A DNA stretch of 64,000 nt from positions 12,486-76,485 of the forward strand of contig CAZPPG010000013.1 of the NCBI GenBank assembly GCA_964588385.1, in the 5' to 3' direction. Origin of the DNA: JAHBWV01 sp964588385. GTDB taxonomy: Bacteria; Planctomycetota; Phycisphaerae; Phycisphaerales; UBA1924. Position numbers and translations under genes: made by a program. Under the pieces are notes generated by a model, which was given only the letters and a program-made list of their open reading frames with translations, was not told the origin of the DNA and ran no database searches. Below are positions 1 to 7,095 of this stretch, in pieces (positions within the stretch are counted from its first letter, which is position 1; the number at the start of each line of letters is the position of its first letter).

Positions 1-668
1 GTATCGGCGGTCAGCGGTGTATGAACGCTGACCACGTCAGCTTCCTCAAGCCCCTGGCCAAGTGTGACCCGGCGGGCCGCGAGAGGAGCAAGCTCGAAGT
101 CCAGATGGCGCGAGCGAGCCACGTAGAGGACCCGCATGCCCCAACCGATCGATCGGAGCGCCGTGGCGTAACCGATTCTCCCCGCGCCAACGATGAGCAG
201 CGTGCGGCCGGTCAGATCGACGCCGAGGAACTCCGTGATCCCCAACGGGCCCCGTCGTGCGTACTCGTCGGTCCGAGCGAAACGATCGGCCTCAATCAAG
301 CGGCGCGCACAGGCGAGCAGCAGCGCCCACGCGAGGTCCGCGGTGCCTTCGGTCACAGCACCCGGCGTGTTGGCGACCTTCACGCCTCGCTCCTTGCAGA
401 GCTTCACATCGATGTTGTCGTACCCAACTGCAAAGTTGCAGATGCCCTTCAACTGGGGGCCTGCGGCGTCCAGGAACTCCCGGTCCACTTTGTCAAAGTA
501 CATGGTGATGATGAAGCTCGCGCCCGAGATATGCCGGAGCACCTCGTCGCGTGTCTGCTTCTCCGCCAGGCTCTGGCGGACGACTGCTCCGGGGACCGAA
601 ACCTCTCCGGGCACCCGATGGGTTACGGCGACGATTGGCTGGACGTTCTCTTGCGCACCTCTGCTCAT
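1..668 (-). CDS. D-isomer specific 2-hydroxyacid dehydrogenase, 3' end cut by window edge
   Basis: Reading leftward from an ATG at 668 gives 222 codons with no stop before the window edge, so the C-terminal third is missing. The protein has the N-terminal substrate-domain pattern of the family (KGICNFAVGYDNIDV, then VANTPGAVTEGTADLAW) followed by the NAD-binding Rossmann glycine motif in VGAGRIGYATALRSIGW. These are hallmarks of NAD(P)H-dependent glyoxylate/hydroxypyruvate reductases and D-glycerate dehydrogenases, which reduce 2-keto acids to D-2-hydroxy acids in the cytoplasm. The catalytic Arg/Glu/His residues would lie beyond the edge, so exact substrate cannot be assigned. It is divergent from the nuclease-family gene at 724 with 55 bases between, which must hold both promoters. 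The family call is secure; glyoxylate/hydroxypyruvate reductase is the best guess. Confidence 0.88.
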   Translation of the reverse strand, partial: MSRGAQENVQPIVAVTHRVPGEVSVPGAVVRQSLAEKQTRDEVLRHISGASFIITMYFDKVDREFLDAAGPQLKGICNFAVGYDNIDVKLCKERGVKVANTPGAVTEGTADLAWALLLACARRLIEADRFARTDEYARRGPLGITEFLGVDLTGRTLLIVGAGRIGYATALRSIGWGMRVLYVARSRHLDFELAPLAARRVTLGQGLEEADVVSVHTPLTAD

Positions 669-723
669 ACCCAACCGTAGCGGCATTCGGCCGTCCGGCG
701 ATGCATCGCGATACCGTCCCGGT

Positions 724-1722
724 GTGAATCCCAGCGCCGCAGAGACAAACTCCCCCACCCCGATCCCGACGGAACGGCACGCCGTCCCCGAAGCCAAGGC
801 GATACGTCTCCTGGCCTGGAACATCCTGCACGGGGGAAGCTCGCGTCGGCTCCCGCATATCGCTCTGGAGTTGGTCTCGCACGCGCCCGACGTGGTGGTG
901 ATCTCGGAGTTTCGCCCGACCCTGGGCGGGCAGATCCTGGCCGTTCTCGCGGATCGCGGGCTGAGGGAAGTCGCGATGGCGGCCCCGAATGCGCCGCCCG
1001 GTCGGAACCGTGTTCTGATCGCGTCCCGCTGGGAACTTCGACCATTGGCGGCCCCTTTGGCGGCCCCTCATGAAGAGTCAATGCCCGAGTGTCTCAGACG
1101 GCGGATCTTGGTCCGACGGATCGGAACCACCGCCGGCGCACTTGTGCTCACGGCAGCCCATCTGCCCGACGACTGGACTCCCAGCAATGCGCTGCACGGC
1201 TGGTCGTGGCTGGCGGCGCACGCCGTTCGACTGCGAGAAGAATCTCACCTCATTCTCGGAGATCTCAACGGCTCGCGGGATCCTGACCAACCCGGAGGTG
1301 CCCCGGCCCACGTCGCGCACGCCATGGGGCGGCTCGCAACGGCGGGCTACGTCGACGTCTTTGGGTCCGAGGGCGTGCGACCGAACCCGGCACACGCCGC
1401 GGCCTTCAAGCCGGAAACCACGTGGAAATCCCACTGGGGACACGAGTTGCGACTGGACCACGCCATCGCATCCGCGTCGATCTTTCGCAGCGTGAGGGCC
1501 GCACAATACGCGCACAGCCCCCGTGTCAGCGGGGTTTCCGATCACTCCGCCGTTGTCGTGGAACTCGGTCTCGGTGACGCTCAAGAGGTCGTGACCGAAC
1601 AGAAATGCGGAAAAAACCACGAAAAAACAGGCATTGAACCGATGTCTCGGCCTTGCCAAACGGCAAGCGGCGCGATAGAAAGCCGCGGTTCTCGGAGAGA
1701 ATCCAAGCTTTTCAAGGAGTGA
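724..1722 (+). CDS. Endonuclease/exonuclease/phosphatase (EEP) family protein
   Basis: A protein of about 332 residues if started at the GTG at 724. The reading frame is open upstream to 193, but that part overlaps the divergent dehydrogenase and is not credible. Signature motifs of the Mg-dependent EEP (DNase I-like) fold appear in order: AWNILHGG (the N of the metal site), VVISEF (catalytic Glu), AAHLPDD, LGDLNGSRDP (GDxN motif), LDHAIAS and GVSDHSAVV (terminal SDH with catalytic His). The family cleaves phosphodiester or phosphomonoester bonds in nucleic acids, phospholipids or nucleotides, and the sequence alone does not choose among these. The last 40 or so residues, after VVTEQ, are Arg/Ser-rich and unlike the domain. 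No signal peptide is obvious. The start codon is a choice rather than a certainty. Confidence 0.8.
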   Translation: MNPSAAETNSPTPIPTERHAVPEAKAIRLLAWNILHGGSSRRLPHIALELVSHAPDVVVISEFRPTLGGQILAVLADRGLREVAMAAPNAPPGRNRVLIASRWELRPLAAPLAAPHEESMPECLRRRILVRRIGTTAGALVLTAAHLPDDWTPSNALHGWSWLAAHAVRLREESHLILGDLNGSRDPDQPGGAPAHVAHAMGRLATAGYVDVFGSEGVRPNPAHAAAFKPETTWKSHWGHELRLDHAIASASIFRSVRAAQYAHSPRVSGVSDHSAVVVELGLGDAQEVVTEQKCGKNHEKTGIEPMSRPCQTASGAIESRGSRRESKLFKE

Positions 1723-1729
1723 TTCAGCG

Positions 1730-2122
1730 ATGGCAAAGAAGACTGGGAAGACGTCGAAGTCCGCGAAGGCCCCTGCAAAGGCCGCCAAACCCGCCAAGAT
1801 CACCGCTGCGGCGAAGCGGACCAAGGGCGAGTTGTTCGGCCTTCTCGGCGAGCACAATGGGCTCAGCCGCAAGCAGGTTGCAGGCGTGTTCGACACGCTG
1901 TCCGCAGTGATGGCGGCCGACCTGGCCAAGCCGGGCAAGGACAAGCCCAAGGTGTTCGTGGTTCCCGGCCTGATGAAGGTCACCAGCCGCTTCAAGCCGG
2001 CTGTGGGCGCTCGCAAGGGCATCGACCCCTTCACCAAGCAGGAGAAGATGTTCAAGGCCAAGCCCGCCAGCACGGGCATCAAGATCCGCCCCCTCAAGGG
2101 CCTGAAGGAGATGGTCTCCTAA
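1730..2122 (+). CDS. HU-like DNA-binding protein with H1-like Lys/Ala tail
   Basis: A 130-residue, strongly basic protein. Residues 1-30 are a low-complexity Lys/Ala/Pro tail (KKTGKTSKSAKAPAKAAKPA) like eukaryotic and bacterial H1-type tails. Residues about 31-120 look like a HU/IHF-related fold: helix pair RTKGELFGLLGEHNGLSRKQ followed by VFDTLSAVMAADL, then the basic arm region VGARKGIDPFTKQE and a basic C-terminus. Such proteins bend and compact DNA. An AAGGAG ribosome site sits about 10 bases before the ATG and a strong terminator follows, so it can be a single-gene transcript. Eight bases separate it from the nuclease gene, so co-transcription is also possible. The N-terminal tail fused to an HU-like body is an architecture seen in planctomycetes and some other bacteria. 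DNA binding is inferred from composition and fold similarity. Confidence 0.85.
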   Translation: MAKKTGKTSKSAKAPAKAAKPAKITAAAKRTKGELFGLLGEHNGLSRKQVAGVFDTLSAVMAADLAKPGKDKPKVFVVPGLMKVTSRFKPAVGARKGIDPFTKQEKMFKAKPASTGIKIRPLKGLKEMVS

Positions 2123-2154
2123 GCCCTGGGGTCTGGAACGTCTGTATTTCATCG

Positions 2155-2190
2155 CAACGCACCGCTCGAATGGGCGGTGCGTTGTGCTTT
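2155..2190 (+). terminator. Rho-independent terminator after the HU-like gene
   Basis: An 11-bp perfect stem (2155-2165 with 2174-2184, CAACGCACCGC paired with GCGGTGCGTTG) and an 8-base loop, followed by TGCTTT. It lies 33 bases after the stop of the HU-like gene and before the chosen purF start at 2280. This argues against the longer purF reading that would begin inside the hairpin at 2184. Confidence 0.85.
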
Positions 2191-2279
2191 CCGAAGTGTG
2201 GCTGGCGGAAGGCATCGATCCCGCTTCCTACACTGCCGTTCCCTCGCACCGCCAAACCTCTGACGCCAAGAGCACCTGC

Positions 2280-3800
2280 ATGGATGACGCGAACGCTCGG
2301 CGATTCTCATTGCCAGTCCTCAACGTTCGGCCCCCTGCCACGCGTGTCGCGGCACATGGTGTGCTGTCAGCGCGAGAGAAGAAGGAGAAGTGCGGCGTCT
2401 TCGGCGTGTGGGGCGTGCCGGAGGGTGCTCGGCTGGCGTACCTGGGCCTCTATGCGCAGCAGCATCGGGGGCAGGAGGCCGCAGGCATTGCGGTCACGGA
2501 CGGCCGCCGCATCGACGGCGTTGTCGGGATGGGTCTTGTCGCGGATGTCATCTCCCCCGCCGACCTTACGCACCTGTGCCGCGTCGGTGACAAGGGAGCC
2601 ATCGGCCACAACAGGTACTCCACGGCCGGAGGGTCGCTGGCCTGCAACAGCCAGCCGCTGATTGAGTCTTACATCGGCGGGCAGGTTGCGATCGCTCACA
2701 ATGGCAACCTGGTGAACAGCAACGCTCTGCGGCACATGTTTGAGGAACGGGGTCACCTCTTCCACACGACCAGCGACACCGAGGTGATCATCCACCTGCT
2801 CGCCTCCCCCGAGCAGCAGCGCGCGCCGGACCCGCTCGCGGCAACACTGCGCCGGCTTCAGGGCGCTTTCAGTCTTGTTGTTCTGTTCGCGGACAGGATC
2901 GAGGCGGCCCGAGACCCTTGGGGGTGGAGACCTCTTGTCGTCGGGCAGCTGCCGAGCGGGCAGTTCCTTGTCGCGAGTGAGACGGTTGCGCTGGACGTGG
3001 CGGGAGCGACGTTGATCCGCGAGATCGAACCGGGCGAGATCGTGACCATCTCCGACTCGGGCATGAGCTCTCGCCGCTTCGCGGAACCAAGCGCTCGACC
3101 GGCCCACTGTGTGTTTGAGCATGTGTACTTCGCGAGCCCGGCGAGCGTCATCTTCGGGCAGAACGTGCAGATCGTCCGAGAGCGGCTGGGGGAGATACTG
3201 GCCACGGAAGCGCACGTCCCGGCGGACTTCGTGATGCCGATGCCGGACTCCGGGCGTTCCGCCGCGGCGGGGTACGCCCGTGCGTGCGGATTGCCCTATC
3301 GCGAGGGCATCGTGCCGAATCGCTACGTAGGTCGGACGTTCATCAAGCCAACGCAGACCGAGCGGAACGCGGCGGTCAGACTGAAGCTCAATGTGATCGC
3401 GGAGATCGTGCGCGGAAAGCGCGTGATCGTCGTGGATGACTCGATCGTGCGGGGCACGACGACAAGGGCCAAAATGGAGCAGATCCGGCAGGCCGGGGCC
3501 AACGAGATCCACCTGCGCATCTCCTGCCCGCCGATCAGGCACCCGTGCTTCTTCGGCGTCGACTTCGCCGAGCGAAGCCAGTTGATCGCCAGCGGCCGCA
3601 CCATTGAGCAGATCCGTCAGTATCTCGGGGTGGACACGCTGCACTACCTGACGCAGGAGGGCATGCTGTCCGCCATGAGTCACCCTGTCGAAAGCTACTG
3701 CACCGCGTGCTACGACGGTGACTACCGCATCGATGTGGAACACCCGGTCACCGAGCAGGTGATCGAGAGTGACCAGTTGCACATCTTCGAGCGGACCTGA
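2280..3800 (+). CDS. purF: Amidophosphoribosyltransferase
   Basis: A 506-residue enzyme for the first committed step of purine synthesis: PRPP plus glutamine gives 5-phosphoribosylamine. The class II glutaminase domain begins at Cys38 in KCGVFGVWG; in the family this Cys becomes residue 1 after propeptide removal, so the first 37 residues would be an unusually long leader. GHNRYSTAG and the QQHRGQEAAG motif follow. The phosphoribosyltransferase PRPP loop is VIVVDDSIVRGTT. Four cysteines at the positions of the Bacillus-type 4Fe-4S cluster are present (AHCVFEHVY, RHPCFFG and YCTACYDGDY), so this should be the iron-sulfur, processed type. The ATG at 2280 was chosen because longer readings start within the terminator at 2155-2190; a GTG at 2361 would give an 11-residue leader and is a real alternative. 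purM is in the same window at 50993 but not linked. Confidence 0.97.
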   Translation: MDDANARRFSLPVLNVRPPATRVAAHGVLSAREKKEKCGVFGVWGVPEGARLAYLGLYAQQHRGQEAAGIAVTDGRRIDGVVGMGLVADVISPADLTHLCRVGDKGAIGHNRYSTAGGSLACNSQPLIESYIGGQVAIAHNGNLVNSNALRHMFEERGHLFHTTSDTEVIIHLLASPEQQRAPDPLAATLRRLQGAFSLVVLFADRIEAARDPWGWRPLVVGQLPSGQFLVASETVALDVAGATLIREIEPGEIVTISDSGMSSRRFAEPSARPAHCVFEHVYFASPASVIFGQNVQIVRERLGEILATEAHVPADFVMPMPDSGRSAAAGYARACGLPYREGIVPNRYVGRTFIKPTQTERNAAVRLKLNVIAEIVRGKRVIVVDDSIVRGTTTRAKMEQIRQAGANEIHLRISCPPIRHPCFFGVDFAERSQLIASGRTIEQIRQYLGVDTLHYLTQEGMLSAMSHPVESYCTACYDGDYRIDVEHPVTEQVIESDQLHIFERT

Positions 3801-3836
3801 CCACGACCCGAGCGAGTCGCGCAGAACTCGCATCGG

Positions 3837-3860
3837 AGCCCTGCACGCCGTCGCAGGGCT
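3837..3860. terminator. Hairpin between convergent purF and TolC-like genes
   Basis: A perfect 8-bp stem (AGCCCTGC paired with GCAGGGCT) with an 8-base loop lies between the purF stop (3800) and the TolC-like stop (3864). Neither side has a U-rich run, so it may be a weak bidirectional terminator or an RNA 3'-end stabiliser. Only position and symmetry support it. Confidence 0.4.
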
Positions 3861-3863
3861 GGA

Positions 3864-5654
3864 TCAGAGATCCATGTCCCGGCTCGGGCTGTCGGGCATC
3901 ACGATGGTCGGTCGCGGCGGGATGTCACGGGGCACCACCAGCTCCGAAGGTTCTCCGGGCGACCAATCGACGCGCGAGGCGCCCAGGAGCGTGCCCGTGG
4001 CGAAGGCTAGGTCAATCTGCCCAATCTGGTAGTCCACGACTGCGCGGATCTCGGCGACCTGCGCATCAGCCAGGCGTGTCGCAGCGTCGAGGACATCGGT
4101 GCTGGTGGCATTTCCCACGCCGAATGCCCGCTGCTCCGCTTCGAGCGCTCGCTGGTTCAGCAGCACCGACTGACGTGCGGCCATGATCCGCTGCCACCCC
4201 GCGTTGATGGCGTCCACCGCATCCAGAACCTCCTGTGTGATCGCCGCCTTCCGGGCCTCGCGCGTGGCCAGACGCTGCAGTCGCGTCAGCAGGGAACGCC
4301 GCACGCGACTCTTCGCGGCTTCGTTGCCGATGGGAATCTCACCTCTGAGTCCCAACTCCCAATCCTCAAAGTTGTTCTCACGCATGACACTGGTGCTGGA
4401 GTTCAGGCTCTCTCCAAGGCCGTTGATTCGATAGGTGTAGTCGAGCGTGAGCAGGGGCAGGGCCTGATTCTTCGAGAACTGGATCTGCGAAAGGTCCGAC
4501 GCGAGCTGAAGTTCAAGCTCCAGCATCTCCATGCGCTGGTCCATCGCGGTGGTCACGAGACTTGAGCCATCGATCTCGTAGCGTACAGGATCGGGGGGCG
4601 ATGTCGTGACAACCATGGTCGCCGAATCCTGCGGCAACCCTTCAAGATTGATGATCCGCTTGAGTTCACGCTGCGCCGTCAGGACGTTGTTCTGCGTGTT
4701 GATGATGTCCTCGAGACGGCTGGCAAGGCCGGACCTTGCGCGAACGATCTCGATATCTGCGAGGCGTCCCACGTTGACGGATCGCTGGGCCGCCTCAAGC
4801 TGCGCCTGGGCGAGCTCGAACTGCTGCTGGGCGACCTCCATCGCCTGCCTGGCCGCGAAGAGCCGCCAGTACGCGCGATCGACGTTGGCCAACTGGCGGA
4901 TGACCTCGAGCTTGGTCTGCGACTCGGATATCTGCCGGTTGTACGAGGCGACGCGGAGCGCGTGTGTATTGGCGTTGCGACCGGCTCCCCGGAGAATCTG
5001 CTGCGTGAGTCCGACCTGAAAGTCGGTGGTATACGCCGGATTCAGCGTTGTGAACTCGTTGTCGTTCTCGTTCCGAGAAATCGGAGCTCCCACGACCAGA
5101 GAGCCCCCCGAGCGCATCGGGATGGTCACCTCAGGGACGAAAGAGTCCAACTGCTGTTGGGCGCTGGCCAGCTCGGACGCGGTCGCCGAATCCAGATCGT
5201 TGTGTCGATACGTCGCCCCCAGGATCGTCTCCCACGCCGCCTCTTCCTCGCTCACGGCCGTCGCGGCAATCTCGGGATTGACGAGGACAACCTGAAGATC
5301 CAGGTTCCGCTCGAGCGCGGCGGCGCGACACTCCTCAAGTGTGAGCTCGGCGGTCGCGAGACCCTCGAAGCGAGCTCGCACGCGGCTGGCGCCCTCCAGC
5401 ATCTCCTCACCGGTCACCGGCATCGGCTCCGGCCGCCCCATTGACTCGATCCCCGATGGCTCAATGGTGCGCAGTCGCTCGACGGGCGTGATCCTGCCGT
5501 AGTCTCTCTCGGCCGACGCGAAGGGGTTGCCCTGGCAGCCCGGAATCGCCGCGGCCGTGATGAGCAGGGTGATCCCGATACCGCGAGGGAAGAAGCCGGG
5601 CAGGAAGCGTCCGTGAGGGGGAAGTTGGGCGCGGCCACGTGTGGTGTGCGTCAT
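3864..5654 (-). CDS. TolC-family outer membrane efflux protein
   Basis: A 596-residue exported protein. Residues about 24-41 are hydrophobic and end in AAAIPGC, a plausible lipoprotein cleavage site, as in OprM-type TolC proteins. The mature part has two long alpha-helical/coiled-coil repeats typical of the outer membrane efflux protein family (LTLEECRAAALERNLDLQ near the start; QFELAQAQLEAAQRSVNVGR; then the second repeat EAEQRAFGVGNATSTDVLDA with ADAQVAEIRAVVDYQ). The trimer forms an outer-membrane beta barrel with a periplasmic alpha tunnel for tripartite efflux or type I secretion. No inner-membrane pump or adaptor gene lies within the next several kilobases on either side, so the partner is encoded elsewhere. 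It ends convergently with purF. About 100 extra residues at the N-terminus before the first repeat is longer than in TolC. Confidence 0.93.
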   Translation of the reverse strand: MTHTTRGRAQLPPHGRFLPGFFPRGIGITLLITAAAIPGCQGNPFASAERDYGRITPVERLRTIEPSGIESMGRPEPMPVTGEEMLEGASRVRARFEGLATAELTLEECRAAALERNLDLQVVLVNPEIAATAVSEEEAAWETILGATYRHNDLDSATASELASAQQQLDSFVPEVTIPMRSGGSLVVGAPISRNENDNEFTTLNPAYTTDFQVGLTQQILRGAGRNANTHALRVASYNRQISESQTKLEVIRQLANVDRAYWRLFAARQAMEVAQQQFELAQAQLEAAQRSVNVGRLADIEIVRARSGLASRLEDIINTQNNVLTAQRELKRIINLEGLPQDSATMVVTTSPPDPVRYEIDGSSLVTTAMDQRMEMLELELQLASDLSQIQFSKNQALPLLTLDYTYRINGLGESLNSSTSVMRENNFEDWELGLRGEIPIGNEAAKSRVRRSLLTRLQRLATREARKAAITQEVLDAVDAINAGWQRIMAARQSVLLNQRALEAEQRAFGVGNATSTDVLDAATRLADAQVAEIRAVVDYQIGQIDLAFATGTLLGASRVDWSPGEPSELVVPRDIPPRPTIVMPDSPSRDMDL

Positions 5655-5705
5655 GGGCTCGATTGTTCGGGGCTGGTGGACAGAAGAGAAGGAGGCCGGT
5701 GCGAT

Positions 5706-6152
5706 TCAGAAGAATCGCAGTGTCATGGGATACCGGAAGTACTCCCCTCGGTGTGCGGCCTGCGCGGCAAGAACCGTGCCGACGATGCCGAGGGCAAGAA
5801 GGCCGAACCCGCCGAGGATGGCTCCGAGGCCGAGTGTGATAAACCCGACCGGCACAAGCAGAAGCGTGTAGATAAGCAGGGAGAGCTGGAAGCGAATGGC
5901 CTCCATCCCGTGATCGTCGAGGAAAGGAGAGTCCTTGCGGCGGATCGCCCACATGATCAGCGCCCACACGACGGGGAGACCGGTGAAGAGCATGAGCAGG
6001 GAGGAGAGGTGGGTGAACATGGCGTACATACGTTCACCCTCGACCGCGTCGGGATCGATGTACCGGTCCCGTTCCGTCCCGGGGTGGGTGCGACCGCCCG
6101 TCCAAGCGAAACCGGAGACATTGTCGAAGGGATTGCGAGCCACGCGCTCCAT
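5706..6152 (-). CDS. DUF4870-type small membrane protein
   Basis: 148 residues from the ATG at 6152, preceded by GGAGG eight bases upstream; an in-frame ATG at 6167 lacks such a site, and the frame stays open to 6302 without support. The N-terminal 40 residues are hydrophilic. Then come three to four membrane segments in the DUF4870 order: YAMFTHLSSLLMLFTGLP, a short loop containing RRKDSPFLDDHGMEAIRFQL, then SLLIYTLLLVPVGFITLG and a Gly/Leu-rich last segment. The family has no assigned biochemical function. It lies 51 bases upstream of the TolC-like gene in the same direction, so co-transcription is possible. Confidence 0.82.
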   Translation of the reverse strand: MERVARNPFDNVSGFAWTGGRTHPGTERDRYIDPDAVEGERMYAMFTHLSSLLMLFTGLPVVWALIMWAIRRKDSPFLDDHGMEAIRFQLSLLIYTLLLVPVGFITLGLGAILGGFGLLALGIVGTVLAAQAAHRGEYFRYPMTLRFF

Positions 6153-6245
6153 GCTATCTGCCTCCATGGGCCGAACGAAGGCCGGCGTCAACGGGCATGA
6201 TTGGCAAACCGAAGAAGCCGGTTTCGGACGCGGAGAGAGGTGGGC

Positions 6246-6280
6246 CAAAAACAAACGTCGCCGGACGTGAATCCGGCGAC
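6246..6280 (-). terminator. Rho-independent terminator on the minus strand
   Basis: A perfect 9-bp stem (GTCGCCGGA paired with TCCGGCGAC, 6257-6265 with 6272-6280) and a 6-base loop. On the minus strand it is followed by GTTTGTTTTT. It stands 115 bases after the stop of the gene at 6396-6872 and separates that gene from the DUF4870 gene. Confidence 0.85.
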
Positions 6281-6395
6281 GCAAGGTGGTGTGGCCAGAC
6301 AAGGTGTGAGTGGCGAATCTCGCCCGGCCACGCGAAAGTGGACTTTCTGAGGTGCCGCGGGGGCTCGGGCCTCCCTGCCAGACCGTGAGCGTGAT

Positions 6396-6872
6396 TCACG
6401 CCAGTTCTGCGGCCTGCCCTCCGGAGAGTCGCGAGACGATCACGAGAAACAGTCCTCCGAAACCCAGCACCGCGACGGTTCCGAGGAAGATTCTGACGAT
6501 CACGGCCTTTGCCGAGAGCCGCAGACGCGTGCCGGTCTGCACCGAGTCAAGCCGCGAGAGCGTTGACCGGTTGATGGAAGCTGACATCGCCTCATCCAGC
6601 CCGCCCGAGACTTGAACGCCCGTACGAGCTCCAAATGGATCTCCCAGCCCGACGACGGTGTTCACGCTGGAACCCGACTGGTACGTGGAGTCGGTCAAGG
6701 AGTCGGAGGTCTTGTCCAAGATCGAGTCCGAAGCCTTATGGACCGACATCACCCGCGAAGCGTCGACGGGCACCGAACGGACGGCAACTTCCTCGCCATC
6801 CTGAGCAAACGCACCGAAGGCGACAACGATCGACGCGATCGACGCAAACAAGAGTTTGGTCCGAACACTCAT
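6396..6872 (-). CDS. Exported single-pass membrane protein, unknown function
   Basis: 158 residues from the ATG at 6872; a GTG 18 bases further up is possible. Residues 1-24 form a cleavable signal peptide (KLLFASIASIVVAFGAFAQ). The middle is a Ser/Thr/Asp/Val-rich hydrophilic segment without recognisable domains. Residues about 127-150 form one strong transmembrane helix (VIVRIFLGTVAVLGFGGLFLV) followed by a short tail. It is therefore probably anchored with its middle region in the periplasm. I recognise no family. Flanked by a terminator downstream and a hairpin upstream (6932-6965), it is likely its own transcription unit. That it is a gene rests on signal peptide, hydrophobic anchor and composition. 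Confidence 0.65.
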   Translation of the reverse strand: MSVRTKLLFASIASIVVAFGAFAQDGEEVAVRSVPVDASRVMSVHKASDSILDKTSDSLTDSTYQSGSSVNTVVGLGDPFGARTGVQVSGGLDEAMSASINRSTLSRLDSVQTGTRLRLSAKAVIVRIFLGTVAVLGFGGLFLVIVSRLSGGQAAELA

Positions 6873-6931
6873 GGCCACCCCGCCAATCACTTTACATACC
6901 CGATCTTATTCCGAACAAATAGACAGCGACG

Positions 6932-6965
6932 CCGGAGTCACGTGAGAAGGAGGGAGTGACTCCGG
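6932..6965. terminator. Strong intergenic hairpin, 10-bp perfect stem
   Basis: CCGGAGTCAC (6932-6941) pairs perfectly with GTGACTCCGG (6956-6965) around a 14-base loop. It lies in the 223-base gap between the kinase-like gene (stop at 7096, minus) and the small membrane protein gene (start 6872, minus). The minus-strand sequence after it (CGTCGCTGTCTATTTGTT) is only moderately U-rich, so it could be a terminator for the kinase-like gene or an element in the leader of the following gene. Confidence 0.5.
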
Positions 6966-7095
6966 TAACTGGTAAGGTGCGCCGCAGAATGAAAAAGACC
7001 AGAAAAATAGAGGAGATTTTCCGCCTATCCGGCCTGCCTCGCAACCGATTGCCTCACATATGCCGTACCGACGTGCAGCCGGAGGATGTGCGCGA

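Noticed and set aside
193..723. Long N-terminal extension of the nuclease-family protein
   Set aside because: It overlaps the divergent hydroxyacid dehydrogenase, is Arg/Ser-rich without domain character, and the conserved EEP motifs begin after the GTG at 724.
2367..3833. 488-codon open frame on the minus strand
   Set aside because: Lies wholly antisense to purF, and its translation is Arg/His/Val-rich with no recognisable motif; GC-rich codon structure opens antisense frames of this length.
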